DNA of 55,171 nt from an uncultured Bacilli bacterium (lineage in GTDB: Bacteria; Bacillota_I; Bacilli_A; RF39; UBA660), in NCBI GenBank assembly GCA_934177995.1, contig CAKPPW010000007.1:1-55171 (forward strand). Direction: 5' to 3'. A program made the translations under genes and the position numbers. This document shows, one piece after another, positions 42,754 through 50,799 of this stretch (its first letter is position 1; each line of letters begins with the position of its first letter). Under the pieces are notes generated by a model, which was not told the origin of the DNA, did no database searches, and worked only from the letters and a program-made list of their open reading frames with translations.

Positions 42754-42990
42754 ATGTTTAATAAGAAGATTAAAACTATAATTAAAGTAGAAGGAATGAG
42801 TTGTAACCATTGTGCTGATAAAGTAACTAAAGCTCTAGGAAGTTTAGATGATATAAGAAAAGTAAAAGTAAATCTTAAGAATAATAGTGTTACTATTTTA
42901 AGTATTAAAGAATTAAATATCAAAGCAGTAGAAAGTACTATCAACTCTTTAGGATATAAATGTGAAGGAGTAAGTAATGAGGAAAATTAG
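42754..42990 (+). CDS. copZ: CopZ-like copper chaperone
   Basis: A 78-residue single heavy-metal-associated domain: IIKVEGMSCNHCADKVTKALGSL carries the Cys pair at about 15 and 18 and the rest follows the beta-alpha-beta-beta-alpha-beta fold. It would deliver Cu(I) to CopA. It starts 3 bases after copA and overlaps the lipoprotein gene by 14 bases. Confidence 0.9.
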   Translation: MFNKKIKTIIKVEGMSCNHCADKVTKALGSLDDIRKVKVNLKNNSVTILSIKELNIKAVESTINSLGYKCEGVSNEEN

Positions 42991-43471
42991 TTATCTTATT
43001 CTTATCTTAATCCTAGTTTTAACTGTTAATGGTTGTAGTACTAAAACTAAGGAAACAAAGAACCAAGTAGAAAATAAATATCTAACAGTAAAAGCTAATG
43101 AAGATAATAATATTATTTTAGATACTAGTAAAATAACAAGTACAGCTACCTTTGTAAATTATGACGATGATGGTATTATTATTCAGTTTATCTTAGTAAG
43201 GGGAACTGATGGTAAAGTAAGAATAGTACTTAATACTTGTCAGGTTTGTAACCCATCTCCTAAAGCCTATTTCATTCAAGAAGGTGAATACTTAGTATGT
43301 CAAAACTGTGGTACTAAGTTTCATATAAATAAGATTGGAATAGAAAAAGGAGGTTGCAATCCAACTCCAGTAGAAGAAAAACAAGAAGAAGATAATAAAA
43401 TTATTATTAGTAAAGATTATGTAGATACTTTTAAATCTAAGTTTAAAAATCTTAAAGAAAAAACTAAATAG
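42977..43471 (+). CDS. DUF2318-type lipoprotein of the copper operon
   Basis: A lipid-anchored extracytoplasmic protein. The signal peptide RKISYLILILILVLTVNGC ends in a lipobox (VNGC), with lipidation expected at Cys20. The mature part has the DUF2318 cysteine set: LNTCQVCNPSP, LVCQNCGTKFH and KGGCNPTP, five cysteines suited to metal or cofactor binding. DUF2318 domains often accompany metal or haem membrane proteins. In this operon it probably binds copper outside the cell. AAGGAGTAAGTA precedes its ATG inside copZ. Confidence 0.82.
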   Translation: MRKISYLILILILVLTVNGCSTKTKETKNQVENKYLTVKANEDNNIILDTSKITSTATFVNYDDDGIIIQFILVRGTDGKVRIVLNTCQVCNPSPKAYFIQEGEYLVCQNCGTKFHINKIGIEKGGCNPTPVEEKQEEDNKIIISKDYVDTFKSKFKNLKEKTK

Positions 43472-43485
43472 AAAGGTGTAAAACT

Positions 43486-44766
43486 ATGAATGAAATAAAA
43501 TGTCCTAATTGTGGAACTGTTTTTAAAATTGATGAGAAACAATATGACTCTATCGTAAAGCAAGTAAGAGATAGTGAATTTAAAAATGAGATAGCAACAA
43601 GACAAGAACAATATGAAAAAGATAAGAACCAAGCAATAAAACTGGCTGAGAATGAACTTGAAAAGAAATTAAGTGAAATGCTAAAAGAAAAAGATTTAGA
43701 GATAACAAAACTAAATGAAGAATTAAAAAGTAAAAAACAACTAGAAGATAGTTTGGTTGAAAATACTAAGATTAAAACAGCTAATGAATATAAAGAAGAA
43801 ATAGCAAAGTTAAATATTAAAATTAAAGAACTAGAAAATGAAAAAGATAAGAATATTTCTAGTTTGAAAAGTCAGTTAGAATTAGATAGTAAAGAGTATG
43901 CCCTAAAAGAAAAAAATATCAAAGATGTGTATGAAAATAAACTAAAAGATAAAGATGAGATGATTGCTTATTATAAAGATATGAAAGCAAGACAATCAAC
44001 TAAGATGATAGGAGAGAGTTTAGAAGTACATTGTAATAATGAATTTAATACCTTAAGACCATTATTTCCTAATGCTTACTTTGAAAAAGATAATGATGCA
44101 AGAACCGGTTCTAAAGGTGACTTTATCTTTAGAGACTATGATGATGAGAAAACGGAGATTGTATCTATTATGTTTGAGATGAAAAATGAAGCAGATATGA
44201 CAGCTACTAAACATAAGAATGAAGACTTCTTTAAAGAATTAGATAAAGATAGAAAAGAGAAAAAATGTGAATATGCAGTACTTGTATCCTTACTTGAAAT
44301 TGATAATGATTATTATAATACTGGCATAGTAGATGTTTCTTATCGTTATCCTAAGATGTATGTTATTAGACCACAATTTTTTATTCCTTTGATAACCTTA
44401 ATTAGAGGAGCTGCTCTTAATGCTTTAGAATATAAAAAGGAAATGCTTGTTTTACAAAATCAAAATATTGATATATCTCACTTTGAAGAGAATATGAATG
44501 CCTTTAAGAGTGGTTTTGCTAAAAACTATCGCATAGCATCCGAAAAGTTTAGTAAAGCAATAGAAGAAATAGATAAAACAATTGATCATTTGCAAAAAAC
44601 GAAAGATGCCCTAATCTCTAGTGATAGAAACTTAAGACTTGCTAATAATAAAGCAGAAGAGTTAACTATAAAAAGATTAACAAGAAATAGTGAAACAATG
44701 GCTAAACTATTTGCAGAAGAACAGAATAAAAAAGATGAAGAAAACAATGTTGACAGTGAAAATTAA
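43486..44766 (+). CDS. DUF2130 protein with zinc ribbon and coiled coil
   Basis: A 426-residue protein with an N-terminal half zinc ribbon (IKCPNCGTVFKIDE), a coiled coil from about 25 to 165 (NELEKKLSEMLKEKDLEITK ...), and the DUF2130 domain from about 170: SLEVHCNNEFNTLRPLFPNAYFEKDNDARTGSKGDFIFRDYDDEKTEIVSIMFEMKNEADMT. The DFIF ... FEMKNE pattern resembles a PD-(D/E)XK nuclease core. The function of the family is not established. It follows the copper operon by 14 bases and may be read from it; the promoter of the next gene is inside its 3' end. Confidence 0.88.
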   Translation: MNEIKCPNCGTVFKIDEKQYDSIVKQVRDSEFKNEIATRQEQYEKDKNQAIKLAENELEKKLSEMLKEKDLEITKLNEELKSKKQLEDSLVENTKIKTANEYKEEIAKLNIKIKELENEKDKNISSLKSQLELDSKEYALKEKNIKDVYENKLKDKDEMIAYYKDMKARQSTKMIGESLEVHCNNEFNTLRPLFPNAYFEKDNDARTGSKGDFIFRDYDDEKTEIVSIMFEMKNEADMTATKHKNEDFFKELDKDRKEKKCEYAVLVSLLEIDNDYYNTGIVDVSYRYPKMYVIRPQFFIPLITLIRGAALNALEYKKEMLVLQNQNIDISHFEENMNAFKSGFAKNYRIASEKFSKAIEEIDKTIDHLQKTKDALISSDRNLRLANNKAEELTIKRLTRNSETMAKLFAEEQNKKDEENNVDSEN

Positions 44767-44778
44767 TCTACTTATAAT
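44750..44778 (+). promoter_or_regulatory. Promoter of the cysteine desulfurase gene
   Basis: TTGACA, 17 bp, TATAAT, a full consensus match. The -35 lies in the last codons of the DUF2130 gene. Confidence 0.85.
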
Positions 44779-44808
44779 AATATAGACTTAAACAAAGGGG
44801 TGATATAC

Positions 44809-45939
44809 TTGATTTATTTGGATAATGTAGCAGCTAGTTTTGTAGAAGATGAAGTATTAGATATCTTTTATAATACAACTAAAAAGTATTATGCCAATCC
44901 AAATTCATCTCATAAATTAGGAAGAGAAGAAAATAAAATGATAAGTGATAGTACTTTAAGAATTGCTAATATGCTTAAAGTGTTGAAAGATGAGATTATT
45001 TATACCTCAGGTGCAACTGAATCTAATAACTTAGCAATTAAAGGACTATGTCTTAGTTATAAAAATTATGGTAAACATATCTTGATTAGTAGTTTAGAAC
45101 ATAATTCTATTACTAGTTCAGTAGTTAGCTTAGAGCGTCTTGGCTTTGAAGTTGAAGTTATTCCTGTAACTGATAAAGGTATAGTAGATATAGAATCTTT
45201 AAAGAATATGCTAAGAGATGATACTATTTTAGTAAGTGTAACTTCAGTAGATAGTGAACTAGCTCTTAGACAACCGATAGAAGAGGTAGCAACTATTTTA
45301 AAAGACTATCCTAACTGTCACTTTCATACTGATGCTACTCAGTCTATTGGAAAGGTAGCAATTGATTATAGTAATGTAGATCTTATCACTATAAATCCTC
45401 ATAAGTTTCATGGTTTAGATAACTTTGGTATTTTAGTAAAGAAGAAAAATGTTAGACTGACTCCATTAATAGAAGGTGGTAAATCTACAACCATTTATCG
45501 AGCAGGAACTCCATCACTTGCCAATGTCTTAGCATTAGAAAAAGCTTTAGAGATAGCACTTACTAATCAAGAAGCAAGATATAACTATCTAAAAGAATTA
45601 GGTAATATGATTAAGTCACACCTAAGTGAATATAAAAATGTTTCTATCAACAGTAGAGAAAACTCATTACCATCTATCATCAACTTTAGTCTTATAGGAG
45701 AAAAAGCTCTTACTATCTTAGATAAGTTTGAAGAACATAATATCATTTTTTCTGCTAAAACTTCATGTTGTCCCATCACAACCCCGTCTAAATTAGTATA
45801 TGCCTTAACTAAAGATAAACAAAAAGCATCATCATCAATTAGAGTAAGTTTATCATATAAGACTACTAAAGAAGAAGTAGCAGAATTTTTGAAAGTATTT
45901 GATTTAATATATAAGGAGATTTATCATGGAGAAGTATAA
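44809..45939 (+). CDS. Cysteine desulfurase (NifS/IscS family)
   Basis: A PLP enzyme releasing sulfur from cysteine as a persulfide. YLDNVAASF start, YTSGATESNNLAIKG, HFHTDATQSIGK (PLP aspartate), and NPHKFHGLDNFGIL with the Schiff-base lysine. The C-terminal third has SAKTSCCPITTPS in the position of the catalytic cysteine loop. TTG at 44809 is chosen because AAAGGGGTG lies 6 bases before it; the GTG at 44800 is part of that site. Length 376 is usual for the group. It overlaps the TtcA-like gene by 14 bases, so it probably supplies its sulfur. Confidence 0.92.
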   Translation: MIYLDNVAASFVEDEVLDIFYNTTKKYYANPNSSHKLGREENKMISDSTLRIANMLKVLKDEIIYTSGATESNNLAIKGLCLSYKNYGKHILISSLEHNSITSSVVSLERLGFEVEVIPVTDKGIVDIESLKNMLRDDTILVSVTSVDSELALRQPIEEVATILKDYPNCHFHTDATQSIGKVAIDYSNVDLITINPHKFHGLDNFGILVKKKNVRLTPLIEGGKSTTIYRAGTPSLANVLALEKALEIALTNQEARYNYLKELGNMIKSHLSEYKNVSINSRENSLPSIINFSLIGEKALTILDKFEEHNIIFSAKTSCCPITTPSKLVYALTKDKQKASSSIRVSLSYKTTKEEVAEFLKVFDLIYKEIYHGEV

Positions 45940-46768
45940 AGAAATAGAGAGAAGTATTATAAAGAAATATCGTAAAGATATATTTTCTAAATTTATAAAA
46001 GCGGTTAGTGAATATGAATTAATCAAAGAAAATGATAATGTAATGGTTTGTATATCAGGTGGAAAAGATTCATTTCTATTAGCTAAGTGTATACAAGAAT
46101 TAATTCGTCATGGTAAAGTTAAGTTTACCGCTAGATATGTAGTAATGGATCCAGGGTATAACGAGTATAATCGAGCTATGATAGAAGACAATGCTAAAAT
46201 ACTAAATATTCCTATTGAGATATTTGAAAGTGATATCTTTGATGTAGTAAGTCAAATAGATTCTAGTCCTTGTTATATGTGTGCTAGAATGCGAAGAGGT
46301 TTCTTATATAGTAAAGCGAAAGAGCTAGGATGTAATAAAATAGCTCTAGGTCATCACTTTGATGATGTAATTGAAACAACCCTTTTATCAATGCTATATG
46401 GTTCGGAAATAAAGACTATGATGCCTAAACTTCATAGTGATAACTTTGAAGGTATTGAACTTATCAGACCATTATATCTAGTCAAAGAAGAGTCAATTAT
46501 CTCTTGGCGTAATACTAATGAATTAACATTTATTAATTGTGCTTGTCGTTTTACAGAAGGATGTTCCTTAATAAATGATGGAACTAGTAAACGAAAAGAG
46601 ATGAAAGAACTAATTAAGAATCTGAGAAAGATTAATAAAAATGCTGACTATAACATCTTCAAGAGCCTAGACAATGTAAATTTAGATTGTGTTTTAGGAA
46701 CAAAGACTAATGGGGTATATAAAAGTTTTTTAGAAGATTATGATAAGAAAGATAAAAATAATAAATAA
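45926..46768 (+). CDS. TtcA-like tRNA cytidine 2-thiolation protein
   Basis: A PP-loop ATPase that thiolates tRNA using an iron-sulfur cluster. The ATP motif VMVCISGGKDSFLLAKC is at about 36-52, the cluster or redox cysteines CYMCARMRRG at about 114 and the third in FINCACRFTEG, and LGHHFDDVIETTLLSMLYGSEIKTMMPK is the family signature. Length 280 matches TtcA. AAGGAGATTTATC precedes its ATG within the desulfurase gene. The target nucleotide (s2C32 in E. coli) is inferred from the family. Confidence 0.9.
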   Translation: MEKYKEIERSIIKKYRKDIFSKFIKAVSEYELIKENDNVMVCISGGKDSFLLAKCIQELIRHGKVKFTARYVVMDPGYNEYNRAMIEDNAKILNIPIEIFESDIFDVVSQIDSSPCYMCARMRRGFLYSKAKELGCNKIALGHHFDDVIETTLLSMLYGSEIKTMMPKLHSDNFEGIELIRPLYLVKEESIISWRNTNELTFINCACRFTEGCSLINDGTSKRKEMKELIKNLRKINKNADYNIFKSLDNVNLDCVLGTKTNGVYKSFLEDYDKKDKNNK

Positions 46769-46783
46769 ATCTTTCTTTTTTAA
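46745..46783 (+). terminator. Terminator after the TtcA-like gene
   Basis: AAGAAAGAT and ATCTTTCTT form a perfect 9-bp stem followed by TTTTAAT; the 5' arm is inside the last codons. Confidence 0.7.
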
Positions 46784-46844
46784 TATTTATTTAAGAAATG
46801 TTTACTATCATAGATATATCGAAAGGAATATTAAATAAAAATAA

Positions 46845-46911
46845 TTAGCACTCTATATTGACAATTGCTAATTCTAGTGATATTCTACTAATTGTTAGGA
46901 AGAACTAACAA
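46845..46911 (+). promoter_or_regulatory. htpG promoter with near-CIRCE operator and leader hairpin
   Basis: TTAGCACTC-9-AATTGCTAA (46845-46871) matches CIRCE (TTAGCACTC-9-GAGTGCTAA) perfectly on the left and in 6 of 9 bases on the right. It overlaps the -35 of TTGACA, 17 bp, TATTCT (46858-46886). A leader hairpin TTGTTAG-6-CTAACAA (46892-46911) ends at the ribosome binding site AAGGAGGAG. HrcA control of htpG is the likely meaning. Confidence 0.75.
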
Positions 46912-46928
46912 GGAGGAGATTATTATAT

Positions 46929-48809
46929 ATGAAAAAACAATTTAAAGCAGAATCAAAAAAACTATTAGATATGATGATTCATTCCATCTATACAAATCAA
47001 GAAATATTTTTAAGAGAGTTAATCTCTAATGCTAGTGATGCACTTGATAAATTATATTATAAATCACTAACAGATACAAAGATTAAAATAAAGAAAGAAG
47101 ACTTAGAAATCAGATTAATACCTGATAAAGAGAAAAGAACTTTAACCATTAAAGATAATGGTATTGGTATGACTAGTGAAGAGTTAGAAAATAACTTAGG
47201 TACAATCGCTAAGAGTGGTTCTGAACTATTCAAAGAAAATATGAAAGATGAGAAGAACTTATCAATAATTGGACAGTTCGGAGTAGGATTTTATTCTGCC
47301 TTTATGGTAAGTGATAAAGTAGTAGTAAATAGTAAACCATTAGATAGTGATAGTGGGGCTAATACTTGGGAAAGTGAAGGAGCTAGTGGTTATACTATTA
47401 GTAAGTCAGATAAAAAAGATACTGGTACTGAGATTACTTTATATTTAAAAGAAGATACAGAAGATAATAAGTATAGTGATTTCTTAGAAACATATACACT
47501 TGAAAGATTAATCAAAAAGTATTCTGACTATATTCCATATCCAGTTAAGATGATGGTAGAAGAAACTAAAAAAGGTGAAGACGATAAAGAAGAAACAGTA
47601 AGTACTGATAAGACATTAAACAGTATGACACCTATTTGGAAAAAGCCAAAGAGTGAAGTAAAAGATGAAGATTATCAAGACTTTTATACTGATAAATTCT
47701 ATGATTATGAAAAACCATTAAAAGTAATTCGTAGTGAAGTAGAAGGAAGAACAAGTTATCAAACTTTATTATTTATCCCTTCTCATGCTCCATATAATTA
47801 TTATTCAAAAGATTATGAAAAAGGACTACAACTATATTCTAAAGGGGTTCTAATCATGGATAAGTGTAGTGACTTATTACCAGATTACTTTAGCTTTGTT
47901 AAAGGATTAGTTGATAGTGAAGATATCTCATTAAATATCTCAAGAGAAACTCTACAAGAGAATTATCAAATTCAAGCTATAGAAAAGAGTCTAGAGTCAA
48001 AAATCAAAAAAGAATTAGAGACTATGCTTACAAAAGATAGAGAAAACTATGAGAAATTCTATAAAGACTTTGGTATGCAATTAAAGTATGGAATTTATTC
48101 TACTTATGGTATGAAAAAAGACTTACTACAAGATCTACTACTATTTAATTCATCAAATGATAAGAAATATACAACCTTAAAAGAATACGTTAGTAGAATG
48201 AAAGATGATCAGAAAAACATTTATTATGCTTGCTCTGAAAGTCTAGAGAAATGTGAGATGCTTCCACAAGTAGATGCTGTTAAAGAAAAAAGCTATGAAG
48301 TATTATACTTAACTGAATACTTAGATGAGTTTACTATCAAAACATTAAGTATGTATGCAGATAAAACTTTTATGAATGTAGCAGATGAAAAACTAGACCT
48401 TTCTACGGAAGAGGAAAAGAAAGAACTAGAAGAAGCTAATACTTCTTATAAAGATATGTTAGGAAAGATGAAAGAGACTCTAACAGATTCTGTAGTAGAT
48501 GTAACTTTTACTAATCATTTAAAGAATCACCCTGTATGTTTAAAAACTAAAGGTGAAGTATCAACAGAGATGGAGAAAGTTTTACAATCTATGCCAAATA
48601 ATCAAAATGTTAAAGCAGAAACAGTAATGGAGATTAATATGAATCATCCAATTACTAAGAAGATGGAAGAATTATATAACAGTAAAGACTTTGATACTTT
48701 AGATAAATATAGTAAAGTACTTTATCAAGAAGCAAGACTAATTGAAGGACTATCAGTAGATAATCCAACAGAGTTAAGTAATTTAATTTGTGACTTATTA
48801 GCAAAGTAA
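46929..48809 (+). CDS. htpG: Chaperone HtpG (Hsp90 family)
   Basis: Cytosolic ATP-dependent chaperone of 626 residues, full length. The N-terminal ATPase motifs are HSIYTNQEIFLRELISNASDAL, IKDNGIGMTSEELENNLGTIAKSG, and GQFGVGFYSAFMV. The middle domain has LLFIPSHAPYN and the catalytic-loop region SEDISLNISRETLQENYQ. The C-terminal dimerisation domain is present. AAGGAGGAGATTATTATAT precedes the ATG. It is transcribed alone between two terminators, with a CIRCE-like operator. In many Bacillota htpG is not under HrcA control, so the operator is of interest. Confidence 0.97.
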   Translation: MKKQFKAESKKLLDMMIHSIYTNQEIFLRELISNASDALDKLYYKSLTDTKIKIKKEDLEIRLIPDKEKRTLTIKDNGIGMTSEELENNLGTIAKSGSELFKENMKDEKNLSIIGQFGVGFYSAFMVSDKVVVNSKPLDSDSGANTWESEGASGYTISKSDKKDTGTEITLYLKEDTEDNKYSDFLETYTLERLIKKYSDYIPYPVKMMVEETKKGEDDKEETVSTDKTLNSMTPIWKKPKSEVKDEDYQDFYTDKFYDYEKPLKVIRSEVEGRTSYQTLLFIPSHAPYNYYSKDYEKGLQLYSKGVLIMDKCSDLLPDYFSFVKGLVDSEDISLNISRETLQENYQIQAIEKSLESKIKKELETMLTKDRENYEKFYKDFGMQLKYGIYSTYGMKKDLLQDLLLFNSSNDKKYTTLKEYVSRMKDDQKNIYYACSESLEKCEMLPQVDAVKEKSYEVLYLTEYLDEFTIKTLSMYADKTFMNVADEKLDLSTEEEKKELEEANTSYKDMLGKMKETLTDSVVDVTFTNHLKNHPVCLKTKGEVSTEMEKVLQSMPNNQNVKAETVMEINMNHPITKKMEELYNSKDFDTLDKYSKVLYQEARLIEGLSVDNPTELSNLICDLLAK

Positions 48810-48835
48810 GGGAAAATTTCTCTTACTTTTCTTCA
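48804..48835 (+). terminator. htpG terminator
   Basis: AAAGTAAG and CTTACTTT pair perfectly, extended by GGAA/TTCT, then TTCTTCAT. Confidence 0.75.
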
Positions 48836-48838
48836 TAT

Positions 48839-48872
48839 TTCGACAAAATTCGACAAAGAAGATACATATAAT
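48839..48872 (+). promoter_or_regulatory. Tandem Spo0A-type boxes and -10 before the kinase gene
   Basis: TTCGACAAA occurs twice at a 10-bp period (48839-48847, 48849-48857). Each copy contains TTCGACAA, the exact reverse complement of the Spo0A box TTGTCGAA. A TATAAT follows at 48867-48872. The -35-like TCGACA inside box 1 is 21 bp from that -10, an over-long spacing like that of Spo0A-activated sigma-A promoters such as spoIIG. Confidence 0.68.
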
Positions 48873-48892
48873 TATATCGAAGGAGGAGAAAT

Positions 48893-50149
48893 ATGTCGTA
48901 TCTTGAAATTATCTTAAACAATTGTATCTATCTTTTATGTCCTATTTCCCTATATCTTATTTATATAACATATCGTAAGAATATTCAGCAGGAAGAGAAT
49001 ACTTTAGCTTTTGAAATAGCACTTACCTCATCTTTATATTTTATTCTTCGTTATGGCTTACCTTTACATCATCATTATCCAACGATGCTTTTTGATATAC
49101 CATTACTATTAGCATTTTCTAAAAAGAAAACAGAACTTAGTGTCTTTATTTCGGTTATTCTAATTTATTATCAAATACTATTTTTACATATCATACCAGG
49201 CTTACTAATTGTAGAATATATTATTTACTTTATTGGTTATCTTTGTCTTACAAAAAGTAAATTTTCCCTTGTTAATCTAATCCATGGTTTTATTGTCATT
49301 AATAGTTTCTTTCTAACCATAAAAGTATTTTGGTTTATTGCTCCTGATAGAAGTTACTCTGATAATATCGCTTATCTAGCATTCCTTATCTTTGTTATCT
49401 ATGTAACAAGTTTTATTATTCTTTATTTTTTAAATAAAGGTGAAAAAATTGTCGATTTTAATAATAGTTTATATGCAGTAGAAAAAGAAAAAGAATTAAG
49501 AGCATCACTATTTAAAGTAACACATGAGATTAAAAATCCAATTGCTGTATGTAAAGGTTATCTTGATATGCTAGATCCAAATGATCAAAAGAAATGCATC
49601 AAGTATATTCCGATAGTTAAAAGTGAAATTAATAGAACTCTAGTCTTGATGGATGACTTTCTAGATTATACAAAAATCAAAATAGAAAAAGAAGAACTTG
49701 ATTTAGTAATGCTTTTAGAAGAATTAGACTCTGCCTTAAAGCCATTATTTCACGAGCGAAAGATAGTAGGAATCTATAATATTCCTTATGAGGAACTTTA
49801 TATGGAAGCAGACTATAATCGTTTAAAACAAGTCTTTATAAATATATTTAAAAATGCTGTTGAAGCAAAAGACGATAATAAAGAAAAAAGTACGATTGAA
49901 GTAAATGTAAAAGACCTAGGAAAAGAAGTATCTATCAAGGTAAGAGATAATGGTAAAGGAATGAGTAAAGAAGAACTAGATAAAGTTGGGCAGATGTTTT
50001 TTACAACTAAGAAGAAAGGATCAGGTTTAGGTACTTGTCTATCAAAAGAAATAATAAAACTGCATGATGGCAACATTACTTATAGCTCTAAGAAAAATGA
50101 ATGGACTGAGGTAAGTATTACTTTACCAAAAGGAGAAGTTATGTCATAA
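48893..50149 (+). CDS. KinB-like membrane histidine kinase
   Basis: A sensor kinase of 418 residues. The N-terminal about 180 residues form six or so membrane helices without a large extracellular domain. HisKA is at about 203-265 with FKVTHEIKNPIAVCKGYLDML (phospho-acceptor H211). HATPase: N box NIFKNAVEAKD, G1 VRDNGKGMSKEEL, F/G2 FFTTKKKGSGLGTCLSKEII. The layout matches sporulation-type KinB kinases of Bacilli. No response regulator is adjacent, as is usual for orphan kinases of the phosphorelay. Spo0A-type boxes upstream suggest feedback from Spo0A. AAGGAGGAGAAAT precedes the ATG. Confidence 0.85.
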   Translation: MSYLEIILNNCIYLLCPISLYLIYITYRKNIQQEENTLAFEIALTSSLYFILRYGLPLHHHYPTMLFDIPLLLAFSKKKTELSVFISVILIYYQILFLHIIPGLLIVEYIIYFIGYLCLTKSKFSLVNLIHGFIVINSFFLTIKVFWFIAPDRSYSDNIAYLAFLIFVIYVTSFIILYFLNKGEKIVDFNNSLYAVEKEKELRASLFKVTHEIKNPIAVCKGYLDMLDPNDQKKCIKYIPIVKSEINRTLVLMDDFLDYTKIKIEKEELDLVMLLEELDSALKPLFHERKIVGIYNIPYEELYMEADYNRLKQVFINIFKNAVEAKDDNKEKSTIEVNVKDLGKEVSIKVRDNGKGMSKEELDKVGQMFFTTKKKGSGLGTCLSKEIIKLHDGNITYSSKKNEWTEVSITLPKGEVMS

Positions 50150-50165
50150 TAATAAGGGTGTTATT

Positions 50166-50726
50166 ATGGTAGAAGAAATTAAAAAAGATTTAGAATCATT
50201 ACTTAGTGAGTATCGTTACAATCACTGTTTAAGAGTAGGAGAGGTAGCTAAAGATTTGGCTAAACATTATAAACTAAATGAGGAAGAAGCTTATCTTGCA
50301 GGACTTACTCATGATATAGCCAAAGAGTTTACAACGGAAGAGAATAAAAAGTTTGTAAAAGAACATAACTTAGATGAAAATCTATTAGATCCTAAAAATA
50401 AAAAATTTATTCATGGTGTAGTAGGAGCCGTACTAGTTAGAGAAAAGTATCATTTTAATAAAGATATGGTTAATGCCGTTTACTATCATGCAACAGGTAG
50501 ACCTAATATGAGTGACTTAGAAAAAATTGTCTATCTAGCAGATAAGATAGAACCAGGAAAGAACTATCAAGGTATTGAAGAGGAAAGAGTTCTTGCTTAT
50601 CAAGATTTAGATAAAGCAGTTATTTTATGCTTAGAAACTAAAATTAAAAAACTAACTAGTGAAGGTAAGTGTATTCACCCTGATACATTTAAAACCTTGA
50701 ACTATTTCAAAGAAAAATCAATCTAA
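50166..50726 (+). CDS. yqeK: YqeK-like HD-domain Ap4A hydrolase
   Basis: An HD-superfamily metal phosphohydrolase of 186 residues; the YqeK family cleaves diadenosine tetraphosphate symmetrically. RYNHCLRVGEVAKDLA (first His), AGLTHDIAKEF (HD pair), FIHGVVGAVL, AVYYHATGRPNMS and VYLADKIEPGKNY (last Asp) are all present. In Bacilli the gene usually lies beside nadD and rsfS; here it follows the kinase by 16 bases, sharing its transcript, so Ap4A turnover may be linked to that regulation. Confidence 0.9.
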   Translation: MVEEIKKDLESLLSEYRYNHCLRVGEVAKDLAKHYKLNEEEAYLAGLTHDIAKEFTTEENKKFVKEHNLDENLLDPKNKKFIHGVVGAVLVREKYHFNKDMVNAVYYHATGRPNMSDLEKIVYLADKIEPGKNYQGIEEERVLAYQDLDKAVILCLETKIKKLTSEGKCIHPDTFKTLNYFKEKSI

Positions 50727-50777
50727 TTTTGATTTTTTTCTTTCCTAATTAAAGTTTTATGATACAATTAGTATAAC
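50712..50777 (+). promoter_or_regulatory. yqeK terminator followed by promoter of the HerA-like gene
   Basis: GAAAAATCAA and TTGATTTTTTTC form the terminator stem (50712-50740). Then TTAAAG, 17 bp, TATAAC (50749-50777) is a candidate promoter for the ATPase gene. Confidence 0.55.
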
Positions 50778-50799
50778 GATAAGAGTAGAGGGTGATTAA

